In this document: positions 27,939 to 40,760 of the stretch, piece by piece
How the letters are laid out: every line of letters starts with the position of its first letter
How positions within the stretch are numbered: position 1 is the stretch's first letter
Assembly (NCBI GenBank): GCA_949130485.1
Contig: OX422183.1
Span: forward strand, 5,360,636 to 5,424,635
Source: Agelas oroides
Lineage: Eukaryota; Porifera; Demospongiae; Agelasida; Agelasidae
Reading direction: 5' to 3'
DNA: 64,000 nucleotides
Translations under genes and position numbers: made by a program
Notes under the pieces: model-generated
The model's database searches: none
The model's input: the letters and a program-made list of their open reading frames with translations, nothing else
Told to the model about the DNA's origin: nothing

Positions 27939-29109
27939 TTGCCTATGAGTGACATTGTATGACAATGTGCACATGTATCATTCAAATAGTCAACTTACAT
28001 CCTGAGTAGGAGTGAATGGACCAGTTCATGTGGGAAAAGAAGATAAACAAGTGAAACAACATTATTATGTAACCTCATCACAGAAATTATACTAACAAAA
28101 GTCTACAATACAACGATACCAACCAAAGACTTTTGTGTTAAGTTCTGCACCTGCCACTGTTTATCACACAATAGTTGTGTATCACTGTTCTATTGCATAT
28201 CTGGGTTGTTTGCTAATACGGGTGGGTGGTATTGTAATCTCTTGTGACAGTGAGGTCATCAATGATAGACAAGACATGAAAGAGGGTGGGACATGAGTGG
28301 GAGAAGGCAAATAAGAAGAGGAGAAATGGAGAAGGTATCTACCTACACGGATGGCATTTGGCAGAGTTTCTTACTAATTCTTGAATGTTTGCCTACGAGT
28401 AACATTGTATGACAATGTGCACATGTATCATTCGAATAGTCAACTTACATCCTGAGTAGGAGAGAATGGACCAGTTCATGTGGGAAAAGAAGATTAACAA
28501 GTGAAACAACATTATTATGTAACCTCATCACAGAAATTATACTGATGAAGGTCTACAATACGACAAAACAACCAAAGATTTTTGTGTTAATTTCTGCACA
28601 TGCCACTGTTTATCACACACTAGTTGTGTATCACTGTTCTATTGCATATATGGCTTGTTTGCTAATACGGGTGGGTGGTATTGTAATCTCTTGTGACAGT
28701 GAGATCATACAATGGACATGGAAGAGGGTGGGACATGGGAGGGAAAGAGAAGTGGTGGATGGGAGAAGGCAAATAAGAAGAGGAGAAACGGGGAAAGATA
28801 TCTACCTACATGGGCGGCATTTGACCAAATTTCTTACTAATTCTTGCATGTTTGCCTATGAGTAATATTGTATGACAATGTGCAACATGTATCATTCTAA
28901 TAGTCAACTTACTTCCTGAGTAGGAGGGAATGGAACAGTTCATGTGGGAAAAGAAGATAAACAAGTGAAACAATAACCTCATCACAGAAATTATACTGAT
29001 GAAGGTCTAAAATACGACAATACCAGCAAAACGCTGCCATGTTAAACTGTGAACATGCCATTGTTTATCACACACTAGCTATGTGCTATCATGCTCGGAG
29101 TAAACCACT

Positions 29110-29300
29110 GATCTATTGTGTATGTATATCCGGCTTGTCTGTGTAAGTACTGTAGGTGTTTATGACTATCTTTGTTATTGCTGAGTGGCTTAATGGTAAG
29201 AGTTTCAGACTAGTATTCAGATGGTCTTGGGTTGAAATCCCAGTTGAATCCCGAAATTTTTTCCATGGACTTATTTCTCGTTCTGTCACCATAACATCAC
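29110..29300 (+). mobile_element. tRNA-derived SINE inside the array
   Basis: TGGCTTAATGGTAAGAG (A-box-like, 29,188-29,204) and GGGTTGAAATCCC (B-box-like, 29,228-29,240) are spaced as in a tRNA gene, followed by a non-tRNA tail. The acceptor stem is not complementary, so this is a SINE head and not a working tRNA. It replaces part of one array unit. Element limits are approximate. Confidence 0.6.
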
Positions 29301-32300
29301 CGTGGGTGGCTTTCTAATCTCTTGTGACAGTGAGGTCATAAATGATAGACAGGACATGGAAGAGGGTGGGACATGGGAGGGAAAGAGAAGTGGGGGATGG
29401 GAGAAGGCGAATAAGAAGAGGAAAAACAGGGAAAGATATCTACCTACATGGATGGCATTTGACAGAGTTTCTTATTAATTCTTGCATGTTTGCCTATGAG
29501 TGACATTGTATGACAATGTGCACATGTATCATTTGAATAGTCAACTTACAAACTGAGTAGGAGGGAATGGACCAGTTCATGTGGGAAAAGAAGATAAACA
29601 AGTGAAACAACATTATTATGTAACCTCATCACAGAAATTATACTGATGAAGGTCTAAAATACGACAATACCAGACAAAGACTGTTGTGTCAAATTATGCA
29701 CATGCCATTGTTTATCACACACTAGTTGTGTATTATCATGCTTACTGTTCTATTCCATATCTGGCTTGTTTCCTAATACGGGCGGGTGGTATTGTAATCT
29801 CTTGTGACAGTGAGGTCATAAATGATAGACAGGACATGGAAGAGGGTGGGACATGGGAGGGAAAGAGAAGTGGGGGGTGGGAGAAGGCAAATAAAAAGAG
29901 GAGAAACAGGGAAAGTATCTACCAACATGGCCGGCATTTGACAGGGTTTCTTACTAATTCTTGCATGTTTGCCTATGAGTAAGATTGTATGACAACGTGC
30001 ACATGCATCCTTCGAATAGTCAACTTACAAACTGAGTAGAAGGGAGTGGACCAGTTCATGTTGGAAAAGAAGATAAACAAGTGAAACAACATTATTATGT
30101 AACCTAATCACTGAAATTATACTGATGGTCTAAAATACGACAATACCAGGTAAAGACTGATGTGTCAAATTATGCACATGCCATACTGTTTATCACACAC
30201 TAGATGTGTATTACCATGCTCACTGTTCTATTGCATATCTGGCTTGTTTTCTAATACGGGCAGGTGGTATTGTAATCTCTTGTGACAGTGAGGTCATAAA
30301 TGATAGACAGGACATGGAAGAGGGTGGGACATGGGAGGGAAAGAGAAGTGCATGGGGAATGGGAGAAGGCAAATAAGAAGAGGAGAAACAGGGAAAGTAT
30401 CTACCTACATGGATGGCATTTGGTAGAGTTTCTTACTAATTCTTGCATGTTTGCCTATGAGTGACATTATATGATAAATGTGCACATGTATCATTTGAAT
30501 AGTCAACTTACATCCTGAGTAGGAGGGAATGAACCAGTTCATGTGGGAAAAGAAGATAAACAAGTGAAACAACATTATTATGTAACCTCATCACAGAAAT
30601 TATACTGATGAAAGTCTACAATACGACAATACCAGACAAAGACTGTTGTGTCAAATTATGCACATGCCATATTGTTTATCACACACTAGTTGTGTATTAT
30701 CATGCTCACTGTTCTATTGCATATATGACTTGTTTGCTAATACGGGTGGGTGGTATTGTAATCTCTTGTGACAGTGAGGTCATAAATGATAGACAGGACA
30801 TGGAAGAGGGTGGGACACGGGAGGGAAGGAGAAGTGGGGAATGGGAGAAGGTGAATAGGAAGAGGAGAAACGGGAGAAGTATCTACCTACATGGACAGCA
30901 TTGGACAGAGTTTCTTACTAATTCTTGCATGTTTGCCTATGAGTGACATTATATGGCAATGTGTACATGTATCATTCGAACAGTCAACTTACCAACTGAG
31001 TAGGAGGGAATGGACGAGTTCATGTGGGAAAAGAAGATAAACAAGTGAAACAACATTATTATGTAACCTCATCACAGAAATTATACTGATGAAGGTCTAC
31101 AATATGACAAAACCAGACAAGGAGTGTTGTATCAAATTATGCACATGCCATATTGTTTATCACACACTAGTTGTGTATTATCATGCTCACTGTTATATTG
31201 CATATCTGGCTTGTTTGCTAATACGGGTGGGTGGGTGGTATTGTAATCTCTTGTGACAGTGAGGTCATAAATGATAGACAGGACATGGAAGAGGGTGGGA
31301 CACGGGAGGGAAAGAGAAGTGGGGGATGGGAGAAGGCGAATAAGAAGAGGAGATATGCAGAAAGATATCTACCTACATGGACGGCATTTGACAGAGTTTC
31401 TTACTAATTCTTGCATGTTTGACTATGAGTAACATTGTATGACTATGTGCGCATGTATCATTCGAATAGTCAACTTACCACCTGAGTAGGAGTGAATGGA
31501 CCAGTTCATGTGGGAAAAGGAGATAAACAAGTGAAACAACATTATTATGTAACCTCATCACAGAGATTACATTCTACAATATGACACTACCAACAAAAGA
31601 CTTTCAGGTTAAATTCTGCACATGCCATATTGTTTATCACACACTAGTTGTGTATTATCATGCTCACTGTTCTATTGCATATCTGGCTTGTTTTCTAATA
31701 CGGGCAGGTGGTATTGTAATCTCTTGTGACAGTGAGGTCATAAATGATAGACAGGACATGGAAGAGGGTGGGACATGGGAGGGAAAGAGAAGTGCATGGG
31801 GAATGGGAGAAGGCAAATAAGAAGAGGAGAAACAGGGAAAGTATCTACCTACATGGATGGCATTTGGTAGAGTTTCTTACTAATTCTTGCATGTTTGCCT
31901 ATGAGTGACATTATATGATAAATGTGCACATGTATCATTTGAATAGTCAACTTACATCCTGAGTAGGAGGGAATGAACCAGTTCATGTGGGAAAAGAAGA
32001 TAAACAAGTGAAACAACATTATTATGTAACCTCATCACAGAAATTATACTGATGAAAGTCTACAATACGACAATACCAGACAAAGACTGTTGTGTCAAAT
32101 TATGCACATGCCATATTGTTTATCACACACTAGTTGTGTATTATCATGCTCACTGTTCTATTGCATATATGACTTGTTTGCTAATACGGGTGGGTGGTAT
32201 TGTAATCTCTTGTGACAGTGAGGTCATAAATGATAGACAGGACATGGAAGAGGGTGGGACACGGGAGGGAAGGAGAAGTGGGGAATGGGAGAAGGTGAAT

Positions 32301-34980
32301 AGGAAGAGGAGAAACGGGAGAAGTATCTACCTACATGGACAGCATTGGACAGAGTTTCTTACTAATTCTTGCATGTTTGCCTATGAGTGACATTATATGG
32401 CAATGTGTACATGTATCATTCGAACAGTCAACTTACCAACTGAGTAGGAGGGAATGGACGAGTTCATGTGGGAAAAGAAGATAAACAAGTGAAACAACAT
32501 TATTATGTAACCTCATCACAGAAATTATACTGATGAAGGTCTACAATATGACAAAACCAGACAAGGAGTGTTGTATCAAATTATGCACATGCCATATTGT
32601 TTATCACACACTAGTTGTGTATTATCATGCTCACTGTTATATTGCATATCTGGCTTGTTTGCTAATACGGGTGGGTGGGTGGTATTGTAATCTCTTGTGA
32701 CAGTGAGGTCATAAATGATAGACAGGACATGGAAGAGGGTGGGACACGGGAGGGAAAGAGAAGTGGGGGATGGGAGAAGGCGAATAAGAAGAGGAGATAT
32801 GCAGAAAGATATCTACCTACATGGACGGCATTTGACAGAGTTTCTTACTAATTCTTGCATGTTTGACTATGAGTAACATTGTATGACTATGTGCGCATGT
32901 ATCATTCGAATAGTCAACTTACCACCTGAGTAGGAGTGAATGGACCAGTTCATGTGGGAAAAGGAGATAAACAAGTGAAACAACATTATTATGTAACCTC
33001 ATCACAGAGATTACATTCTACAATATGACACTACCAACAAAAGACTTTCAGGTTAAATTCTGCACATGCCATATTGTTTATCACACACTAGTTGTGTATT
33101 ATCATGCTCACTGTTCTATTGCATATCTGGCTTGTTTGCTAATACAGGTGGGTGGTATTGTAATCTCTTGTGACAGTGAGGTCATAAATGATAGACAGGA
33201 CATGGAAGAGGGTGGGACATGGGAGGGAAAGAGAAGTGGGGGATGGGAGAAGGCAAATAAGAAGAGGAGATATGCAGAAAGTATCTACCTACATGGATGG
33301 CATTTGGCAGAGTTTCTTACTAATTCTTGCATGTTGGCCTACGAGTGACATTGTATGGCAATGTGCACATGTATCATTCCAATAGTCAACTTACATCCTG
33401 AGTAGGAGTGAATGAACCAGTTCATGTGGGAAAAGAAGATAAACAAGTGAAACAACATTATTATGTAACCTCATCACAGAAATTATACTAAGAAAAGTCT
33501 ACGATATAACGATACCAACCAAAGACTTTTGTGTCAAATTATGCACATGCCATTGTTTATCACACACTAGTTGTGTATTATCATGGTCACTGTTCTATTG
33601 CATATCTGGCTTGTTTCCTAATATGGGTTGGTGGTATTGTAATCTCTTGTGACAGTGAGGTCATAAATGATAGACAGGACATGGGAGGGAAAGAGAAGTG
33701 GGGGATGGGAGAAGGCAAATAAGAAGAGGAGAAACGGAGAAGGTATCTACCTACATGGATGGCATTTGGCAGAGTTTCTTACTAATTCTTGAATGTTTAC
33801 CTACGAGTAACATTGTATGACAATGTGCACATGTATCATTCGAATAGTCAACTTACCAACTGAGTAGGAGGGAATGAACCAGTTCATGTGGGAAAAGAAG
33901 ATAAACAAGTGAAACAACATTATTATGTAACCTCAGCACAGAAATTATACTGATGAAAGTCTACAATATGACAAAACCAGACAAGGAGTGTTGTATCAAA
34001 TTATGCACATGCCATATTGTTTATCACACACTAGTTGTGTATTATCATGCTCACTGTTATATTGCATATCTGGCTTGTTTGCTAATACGGGTGGGTGGGT
34101 GGTATTGTAATCTCTTGTGACAGTGAGGTCATAAATGATAGACAGGACATGGAAGAGGGTGGGACACGGGAGGGAAAGAGAAGTGGGGGATGGGAGAAGG
34201 CGAATAAGAAGAGGATATATGCAGAAAGATATCTACCTACATGGACGGCATTTGACAGAGTTTCTTACTAATTCTTGCATGTTTGCCTATGAGTAACATT
34301 GTATGACTATGTGCACATGTATCATTCGAATAGTCAACTTACCACCTGAGTAGGAGTGAATGGACCAGTTCATGTGGGAAAAGGAGATAAACAAGTGAAA
34401 CAACATTATTATGTAACCTCATCACAGAGATTACATTCTACAATATGACACTACCAACAAAAGACTTTCAGGTTAAATTCTGCACATGCCATATTGTTTA
34501 TCACACACTAGTTGTGTATTATCATGCTCACTGTTCTATTGCATATCTGGCTTGTTTGCTAATACAGGTGGGTGGTATTGTAATCTCTTGTGACAGTGAG
34601 GTCATAAATGATAGACAGGACATGGAAGAGGGTGGGACATGGGAGGGAAAGAGAAGTGGGGGATGGGAGAAGGCAAATAAGAAGAGGAGATATGCAGAAA
34701 GTATCTACCTACATGGATGGCATTTGGCAGAGTTTCTTACTAATTCTTGCATGTTGGCCTACGAGTGACATTGTATGGCAATGTGCACATGTATCATTCC
34801 AATAGTCAACTTACCGCCTAAGTAGGAGGGAATGAACCAGTTCATGTGGGAAAAGAAGATAAACAAGTGAAACAACATTATTATGTAACCTCATCACAGA
34901 AATTATACTAAGAAAAGTCTACGATATAACGATACCAACCAAAGACTTTTGTGTCAAATTATGCACATGCCATTGTTTAT

Positions 34981-35843
34981 CAGCGAGCCAGAATCCCGTA
35001 CCGTACGTTAACCGTTCGCCCATCCCCCTAGTTATTATAAGTTAATATGATAACTCCACCATTAAGCCCCACCCCCAATTTGTTTAGTAATTTGAATATT
35101 TATAGCACTGTGAATGCCCATAGCACTATGTGCCAACCAAAAGCTGGGCTCCTCAAAGCAAACCTTAGGCGGGGAGTGGTCCCGCCCTTTCTGTAGTAGG
35201 CCACGGGTCGGGAGTTCAAAGGGACCGAAACCCGTGGTCATGCGAGGACCGGAAAGGGTACTCCCCTGAAGACCAGCATTTTTTTGAGCATATCTCCCAA
35301 AAACAGTAACTAACCGCCCCATCCATTTGAGCCATAAATGCCCCACCTATTTAAGTCATAAATGCCACACCCATTAAATGCCCCACCCATTTAAGCCATA
35401 AATGCCCCACCCATTTAAGCCATAAAATGCCCCATCCATCTAAGCCATGAATGCCCCATCCCCATCTCCCTTTGTTTTAACTTCACGCTTTATGTATGTG
35501 TGAAATTTTGAACATCGATGTGCCAGCGGTGTTGGTGCTCCCCCACTCGACACACAACTTCGAAACAACATTATTTTGTAACCTCTTCACAGAAATGAAA
35601 GTCTAGGATATGACAATTACAGCCTCATTCCTACATCTTGTACTCTGTTGCAAAGAAGATGTAGGGATGAATGAGGCTTTATATATTCACTATCCTCCCT
35701 TGTTTGTGTACTTTTTGGTGTAGCTACTATCCCTTTTTGTTTTGTAGCACTTCCCTTACAGTGGTAAAAATTTTGCCTCTCTACTGGGGTATCCAAGCAT
35801 TTTTGAGTGCGTACAATGCAAAATGTTTTGCTTGGTAACACTA
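34981..35843. other. Array edge to MITE, includes a short minisatellite
   Basis: After the broken array, a 24-28-bp motif (AAGCCATAAATGCCCCACCC) is repeated about six times at 35,321-35,455. At 35,622-35,672 a short inverted repeat CATTCCTACATCTT / AAGATGTAGGGATGAATG occurs. No gene is seen. Confidence 0.6.
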
Positions 35844-36543
35844 CAGTGGAACCCCTCTATAGCGGCCACCATCGGGGAATGAAGTTTTGGCCTTTATAGA
35901 GGGGTGTCCCTATCTCAGGGGTTTTTTCATAAATGCCATTTAAATTGATTGTCAAGCATTAAAACAACAATACAACTTCAAATTATGCACAAAATTAGTC
36001 CAAGCAAAAGAAAAAAGATTACAGTAACAAAATTAAGCAGGTGAAAAATTCAAGTGTGCTCTGCCTAGCAGAGTCAAGGCTTGCACAGTGAAGGTAGGTC
36101 ACGACATGTTCATGGATGATGCAATCCTTGTTGCTTCTTCTGAGTATCCTCTGCTATGGCATGCCCATCTTGTTTGATAACTGGTGCACGTGCGGTGTAT
36201 CGGCAAAGAACAAAGCATTCCAGCCGTAAAATATTGCCTGTGCGAGTCCGCGAGTCCGCTAGTCCGCAACCATTAGGCCAGATAAATTTTGTGGATATGA
36301 TTTTTTTTTGCAATCCTATCATTAAACAGTGGGGAGCTGGCCATAGAATGAGGTCATTTTGTAGTGATGGGCATCATTTGGGGCAGAAAATGTGGCCGTA
36401 ATACGGAGTAGAGAGGTGGCCGCGAAGCAGGGGTTTCTTAAGTTGTACTATTCTGAATAGCAATGCGGTCGGCACCAAGGTTAGTGTCCGCCATAGACAG
36501 GGTGGCCGCTCATCAGGGGTGGTCGCTAAGAGGAGTTCCACTG
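35844..36543. mobile_element. Tc1/mariner-type MITE with TA duplication
   Basis: Left end CAGTGGAACCCCTCTATAGC and right end GCTAAGAGGAGTTCCACTG are inverted and flanked by TA (35,842-35,843 and 36,544-36,545). A CAGT-type end with TA target fits the pogo/Tigger branch. Length is 700 bp, with no transposase. A second copy starts at 56,770 and is split by a larger transposon. Confidence 0.8.
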
Positions 36544-36545
36544 TA

Positions 36546-39500
36546 GTTGCAAAACTGCATTAGCCCAAGAAATTCAACTTGGTTAACCAGAGGATGGGTC
36601 TGAGTACAAGTCCATATAAAGTGATCAGTAATCCTAGATAGTTACAAATTGTAAGTGTTAATTGGAAACTTATCACATTTATCAGTTACTGATAGTATAA
36701 GCATTGGCACCCAACAATCTGCAAGCTGGCTATCTTTGATGATGGATAAACAATCTGATTGGTGCAACAACATGCCAATATGCTTTATAATTAGGCCCCA
36801 GTTTTCCAAGTAAAGTGTCCAGACCCTATTTTATGTGCATATTCCCTTACAACAACACAATGAGACACACCTCATCCTCAGACGACTCACTGTCACTCAT
36901 TGTTAGGTCAGTGTGCTGCTGCTAGGAAACAAAGATAGCATCAAAATTAATTCCAGGTAACTCAGAAAGTGGCAACAGTTGTGGAACATAGCTTAGCTGC
37001 ATTCTGGGCTCTTCCCACAAGTAACTTGTGAAGAGAGCCAGGAAACGAGGTTACGGACAGACTGTAATGTACTACTAGCTGCTGGTATCATACACAAACA
37101 CTTATAGTTGTTCACCCAGTGAGGGTATCACATTATCTCAACCTGTCCATGTAGCTATCTGTATGGTCGTAATTGCTAAAAAGCATACCTACTATAATCA
37201 AAATTGGATGGTTACTGCACTTCCGTGCCTCACACAGTATCATATGTTGCTTCCACTACAAAATGCGCTGCATGTACCCTGCAAACACAGCTACATTCTA
37301 CCACAAGAATGCTGCAAAATTGGAGTGAATATACACTGTTTGTGGTACACTCTCCCTTCCAATCCAATACTAGATAGTCCTATTCCAAATGTGCAGCCTT
37401 CACTGGACTGAATAGGTACAGACAACAGTGAGTTCATCTCAAATGTATGTGAAGCTGTTTGTGGAATGGGTAACAGAGCAAAAGCAGTGTATACATTTTT
37501 AATCTGCAAATCCCTTGCATTTCTGAGTTCAGCCTTAATTGTTCCCAGGCTCCCCCACACTGGAACGCAAACATTGAAACCATGAAGACAGTTCAAGTAG
37601 CCTGGTTCTCAGGCCTTTGTCACCGTCCAGTGTTTGATCGCTTACAGTTTGCATACTGCAAGCAATCAAAAACTGGACACAGGAATAGCCTGGGAACAAG
37701 GCTATGAAACTTGTATTGGTACCGTAATTTGGAAATATCCGTTCCATTTTCATTTCAAAAAGTACACCACGACACAAGATTATTGCAATTCTGTACCCCA
37801 ACATTGCTTACTGGCGTTATTGCCACAGATATTATACTGTTGTCAAGAAAAACATGCACTTCATTAACCTCAACACTGAAATAAGATAAAATGGGGTAAT
37901 TCTGCATGAATATACACATACAAAAATGCCTGCATTTGCAAACCCTGTTCGCAGATATCAAAACTTTTTTTACACAGGAGGGTTCTTTAGCCTTCAGACC
38001 TTGAGCAGCATAATTTTGATTGCTTCACATTTACAGACTTGCCCATGGAAAAGTAAATTATCAAAATTACACGATTTGGGTAATTCTAAATAGTGTAACT
38101 GCAGGTCGCTCAAGTCAGTTGTCTTTTTTTTTTTTGCCAAATTGTTATAGTGGGTTCATTTGCTCTATGGTTAACATTGCTAAGTTGTTTTGGTAACAGA
38201 ATGCTGCAAAGTTATTGAAATATTCCCACATTTCTAGAGTTATGTGATCTAGGCAAATTTGTGACTGTCCAGAAGTTAACCATACCGGGATTGGAAACAG
38301 AATATTTACGCACCACCATCTGTGGAATGGTTTCTCTGCATACAATGTACTTTTTGTTACATTCATTTGTGCAGTATGAGGCTAACCCTGCTCCGCAGTC
38401 TTTGTGCTGATGATGATTAGATGCTACTGTTTTCCATTGTCTCCTTTTGGTTTGGACTTCCACTATAATGTTTGCATAATTGTCTCCAAAAGTAGAGTAA
38501 GCCATTGAATATCGGATGCCATGAATACTCGGACACCCTACCACCCTTGCCACATATGGTACACTGTTTTCTACGTGCCCCAACACCACTTTGGCTGAAG
38601 AAATTTCGGAACACTAGGGTGGAACTTTGTTGTCTTTCCGTCTGTATGCTACTTTTGGTTTGGACTTCCACTATAATGTTTGGCATTATAATTTAATCAT
38701 TTATCGCACAGACCTGAGTTTGTCAACACTTGCAGTGCACTGTATTGGCAAACTAGGGGACTGTGGGAAAAAAATTCGTGCAGGGTGGTGATTGTCAATC
38801 AAGAAGCTACAAGCTATAGCTTCTAACCATGCATGAGCTAACAAGTTAATAGAACAGAGCTGAGGTTGTAGATGTAGTGGAACGGTGTTGTGAGCTTCAC
38901 CAAAACCAAACGTGAGTGATTATCAAGTTAGTAAATGACCACCATGTAAGGGTGGCATTGCCTGCTTCCTACAAGAAGCCTCTAATGCTCACACTCATGG
39001 CTGATGATTACACTAGTGGACTGCAATGAAGTGGAATACTGAACCAAAGGAACTGCTTTGCAATAGTATAGTTTTAGGTAGCATGTTTAATTAATATTTC
39101 TTCCCCATATTAGGGTATCCTGCAACCTGTCTCCACTCAGTTTCCCACACTCTAAGTACTTCATTAAGCAGCATCTTACTTTATATATAATGTGCTAAAT
39201 ATATATTGTGTGAATGCAACTCGGGATTCACCAAAAGTGTATTATACACATTCTGCCAAAGCTCATGGTAACAGTTTCATTTATGGCATGCAAAGCTTTA
39301 ACCACTAACTAAGCCTAACATTAACATTTCTGTTCTCAGTGGTGTGTACAATATGTAACTCTCCCACAAAAATGCCATATATACCTTCCAAAACTATCAT
39401 ATATCATGGCGTACGGTAGTGCACAAAGTGCACAAATTACATGCTCGAAATGTCTTCGTTAGATTAGTCAAAGGCCTGTATGAGCGATATCAGGCATTAT

Positions 39501-39900
39501 CGAGTGTTTTCATGAGCAAAAAGACTGTTAAGTTTGCTGGAAAGTATCGCTAAGCACCAGACCGGCAAGTCACCAAAACGGACAAATCGTCTATCTTCTG
39601 ACTTTCTTTCTTCTTCTTCTGCCTCTCACTGCGATAGCACGATAACGGCTGGAGCTTTTACAATGATTCAAATGCAAAACAACAGGGTAAATCACTAGGT
39701 ATTACACCTGCCACTTATCGGTCTAAAAGAAAGAACTCAAACATGTCGGCGATTTTCAGGTAATATCACACTTACGCTAGCTGCTACACGCCATTTTGCT
39801 CGAATTGAGTCGGTAGACTCTCTATGTAGGGGTTCACTAAGTTCACCCAACTCCATGTGGTGACGTCATAAACTGTAATGTGCGCATTGCGCGCGCAGAG
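36546..39900. other. Long gene-poor stretch
   Basis: No confident gene. One CCTCGTTCCCAGGCC-family hairpin lies at 37,597-37,706. At 38,443-38,690 a 36-bp word (ATTATAGTGGAAGTCCAAAC) is directly repeated and two minus-strand frames include CTICGKGGRV, perhaps a decayed transposon protein. The stretch around 39,440-39,830 resembles a first exon on the minus strand (AAAATGGCGTG, then a GTAAG donor), but this is weak. Confidence 0.4.
36871..36900 (-). CDS. Possible first coding exon, acidic N terminus
   Basis: The minus strand reads ATG then MSDSESSEDE and a GTGTGT donor. Short acidic, Ser-rich starts are common in nuclear proteins. No following exon was found in the array side, so this may be coincidence. 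Confidence 0.25.
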
Positions 39901-40225
39901 CGCCATGGAACTGGATCCAGACATGTAGCACATTAGTCTCGCAAGCCACACCTCTCTGCGAAGGGTAAAATATCTCCTAGATCCTCGAGTCGAGTTTGAG
40001 TTGCTGGAGGGCATGCAGCAACAAAACACCAGTTGAACAAGACATCAGGTAGTCTGTATTGTATTCAAAGAGATTGTGCAACTTAATTTTATAGCAAGAA
40101 AATTATGTAGCTAATACTGGACTCGTGTAAAAAACCCAACAGGTTCAGTCAGTATTTTAATATTGAATACTGTGATCATGTTCGTCCTAGCTTGTGAGCT
40201 AACCTGTTACCTACTAAGACTAAGA

Positions 40226-40384
40226 CGTTCCTAGTAAGACCAAGGGGTAGTCACATGCTGTGTGTTCAGAGGTCACCTTGATCAGCCCCCAAAAAGGGCT
40301 TTGATCGCTTGATTCAATTTTGATCCTGGTCGCAAATGCTTCTACATGGGACATATAAGTGACTACCCCTTGTAAGACTAAGGT
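40226..40384. mobile_element. Small MITE with AGGGGTAGTCAC ends
   Basis: AGGGGTAGTCAC at 40,244 and GTGACTACCCCT at 40,361 are inverted. Flanks GTAAGACCA and TGTAAGACTA are similar, suggesting a worn target duplication of about 9 bp. The inner part contains TTTGATCGCTTGA, like the hairpin MITE core. Confidence 0.5.
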
Positions 40385-40483
40385 CCCAGTTAGACAGGAT
40401 TCCTCATGTTTTTGCGGGTTGCTATGACAAAGTGTAGCCTCCTTCCCAGACTCTCAGTGTATCCTCACTTGATTTATTGCACG

Positions 40484-40606
40484 CTTATTGCTTTGCCAAT
40501 ATGTTGACCTTTGCTTTCATGCATTATCCCTACCTTGTTTGCATACCTTTTGGCATGCCATCCCTACATCTTTTTACATTTTTAATGTTTTTTTTTAAGT
40601 CTTTAT
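40484..40606. mobile_element. Single arm of the GATGTAGGGATGGCATGCC foldback family
   Basis: The stretch GCATGCCATCCCTACATCTT to AATGTTTTTTTTTAAGTC matches the arms of the element at 62,781-63,476. Only one arm is present. Confidence 0.7.
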
Positions 40607-40760
40607 TATTCATAATTACGTCACCAGAGTTCAACTGAGCACGTGTAGTTCAGTACTTTGTAGAGAAGGCCGTTAAGGTGAGAATTGAGCGTTGCAGTTT
40701 GCAAATCTGGTTTCGTGGATCAGTTGACGTGGTTGTGCTGCACTTTACATCGAACGCAAT

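Larger units (their letters stand above)
21640..34980. repeat. 13-kb tandem array of 460-485-bp units with higher-order triplets
   Basis: The block GGTGGTATTGTAATCTCTTG recurs about 24 times (for example at 22,864, 23,331, 23,797, 24,271, 25,200 and on to 34,570). Basic period is 466 bp in the best-kept run. Larger blocks repeat as well: 24,175 and 25,564 are 1,389 bp apart; 30,608 and 32,052 as well as 31,581 and 33,025 are 1,444 bp apart; 33,025 and 34,445 are 1,420 bp apart. Each is about three units. The first unit (21,640-21,900) is the most divergent, and the array ends abruptly at 34,980 in the middle of a unit. The plus-strand frames of about 106 residues in each unit are repeated by sequence only; a splice-like arrangement lies on the minus strand. 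Confidence 0.97.

Noticed and set aside
29183-29256. Functional tRNA gene
   Set aside because: The A- and B-box-like words are present but the acceptor arms do not pair and a SINE tail follows.
22020-34768. Repeated plus-strand frames of about 106 residues as a gene family
   Set aside because: They follow the tandem unit exactly, change with indels between units, have low-complexity Lys/Arg/Gly content and no domain.
21640-34980. CRISPR array
   Set aside because: Animal genome; units are about 470 bp with no short repeat-spacer pattern.
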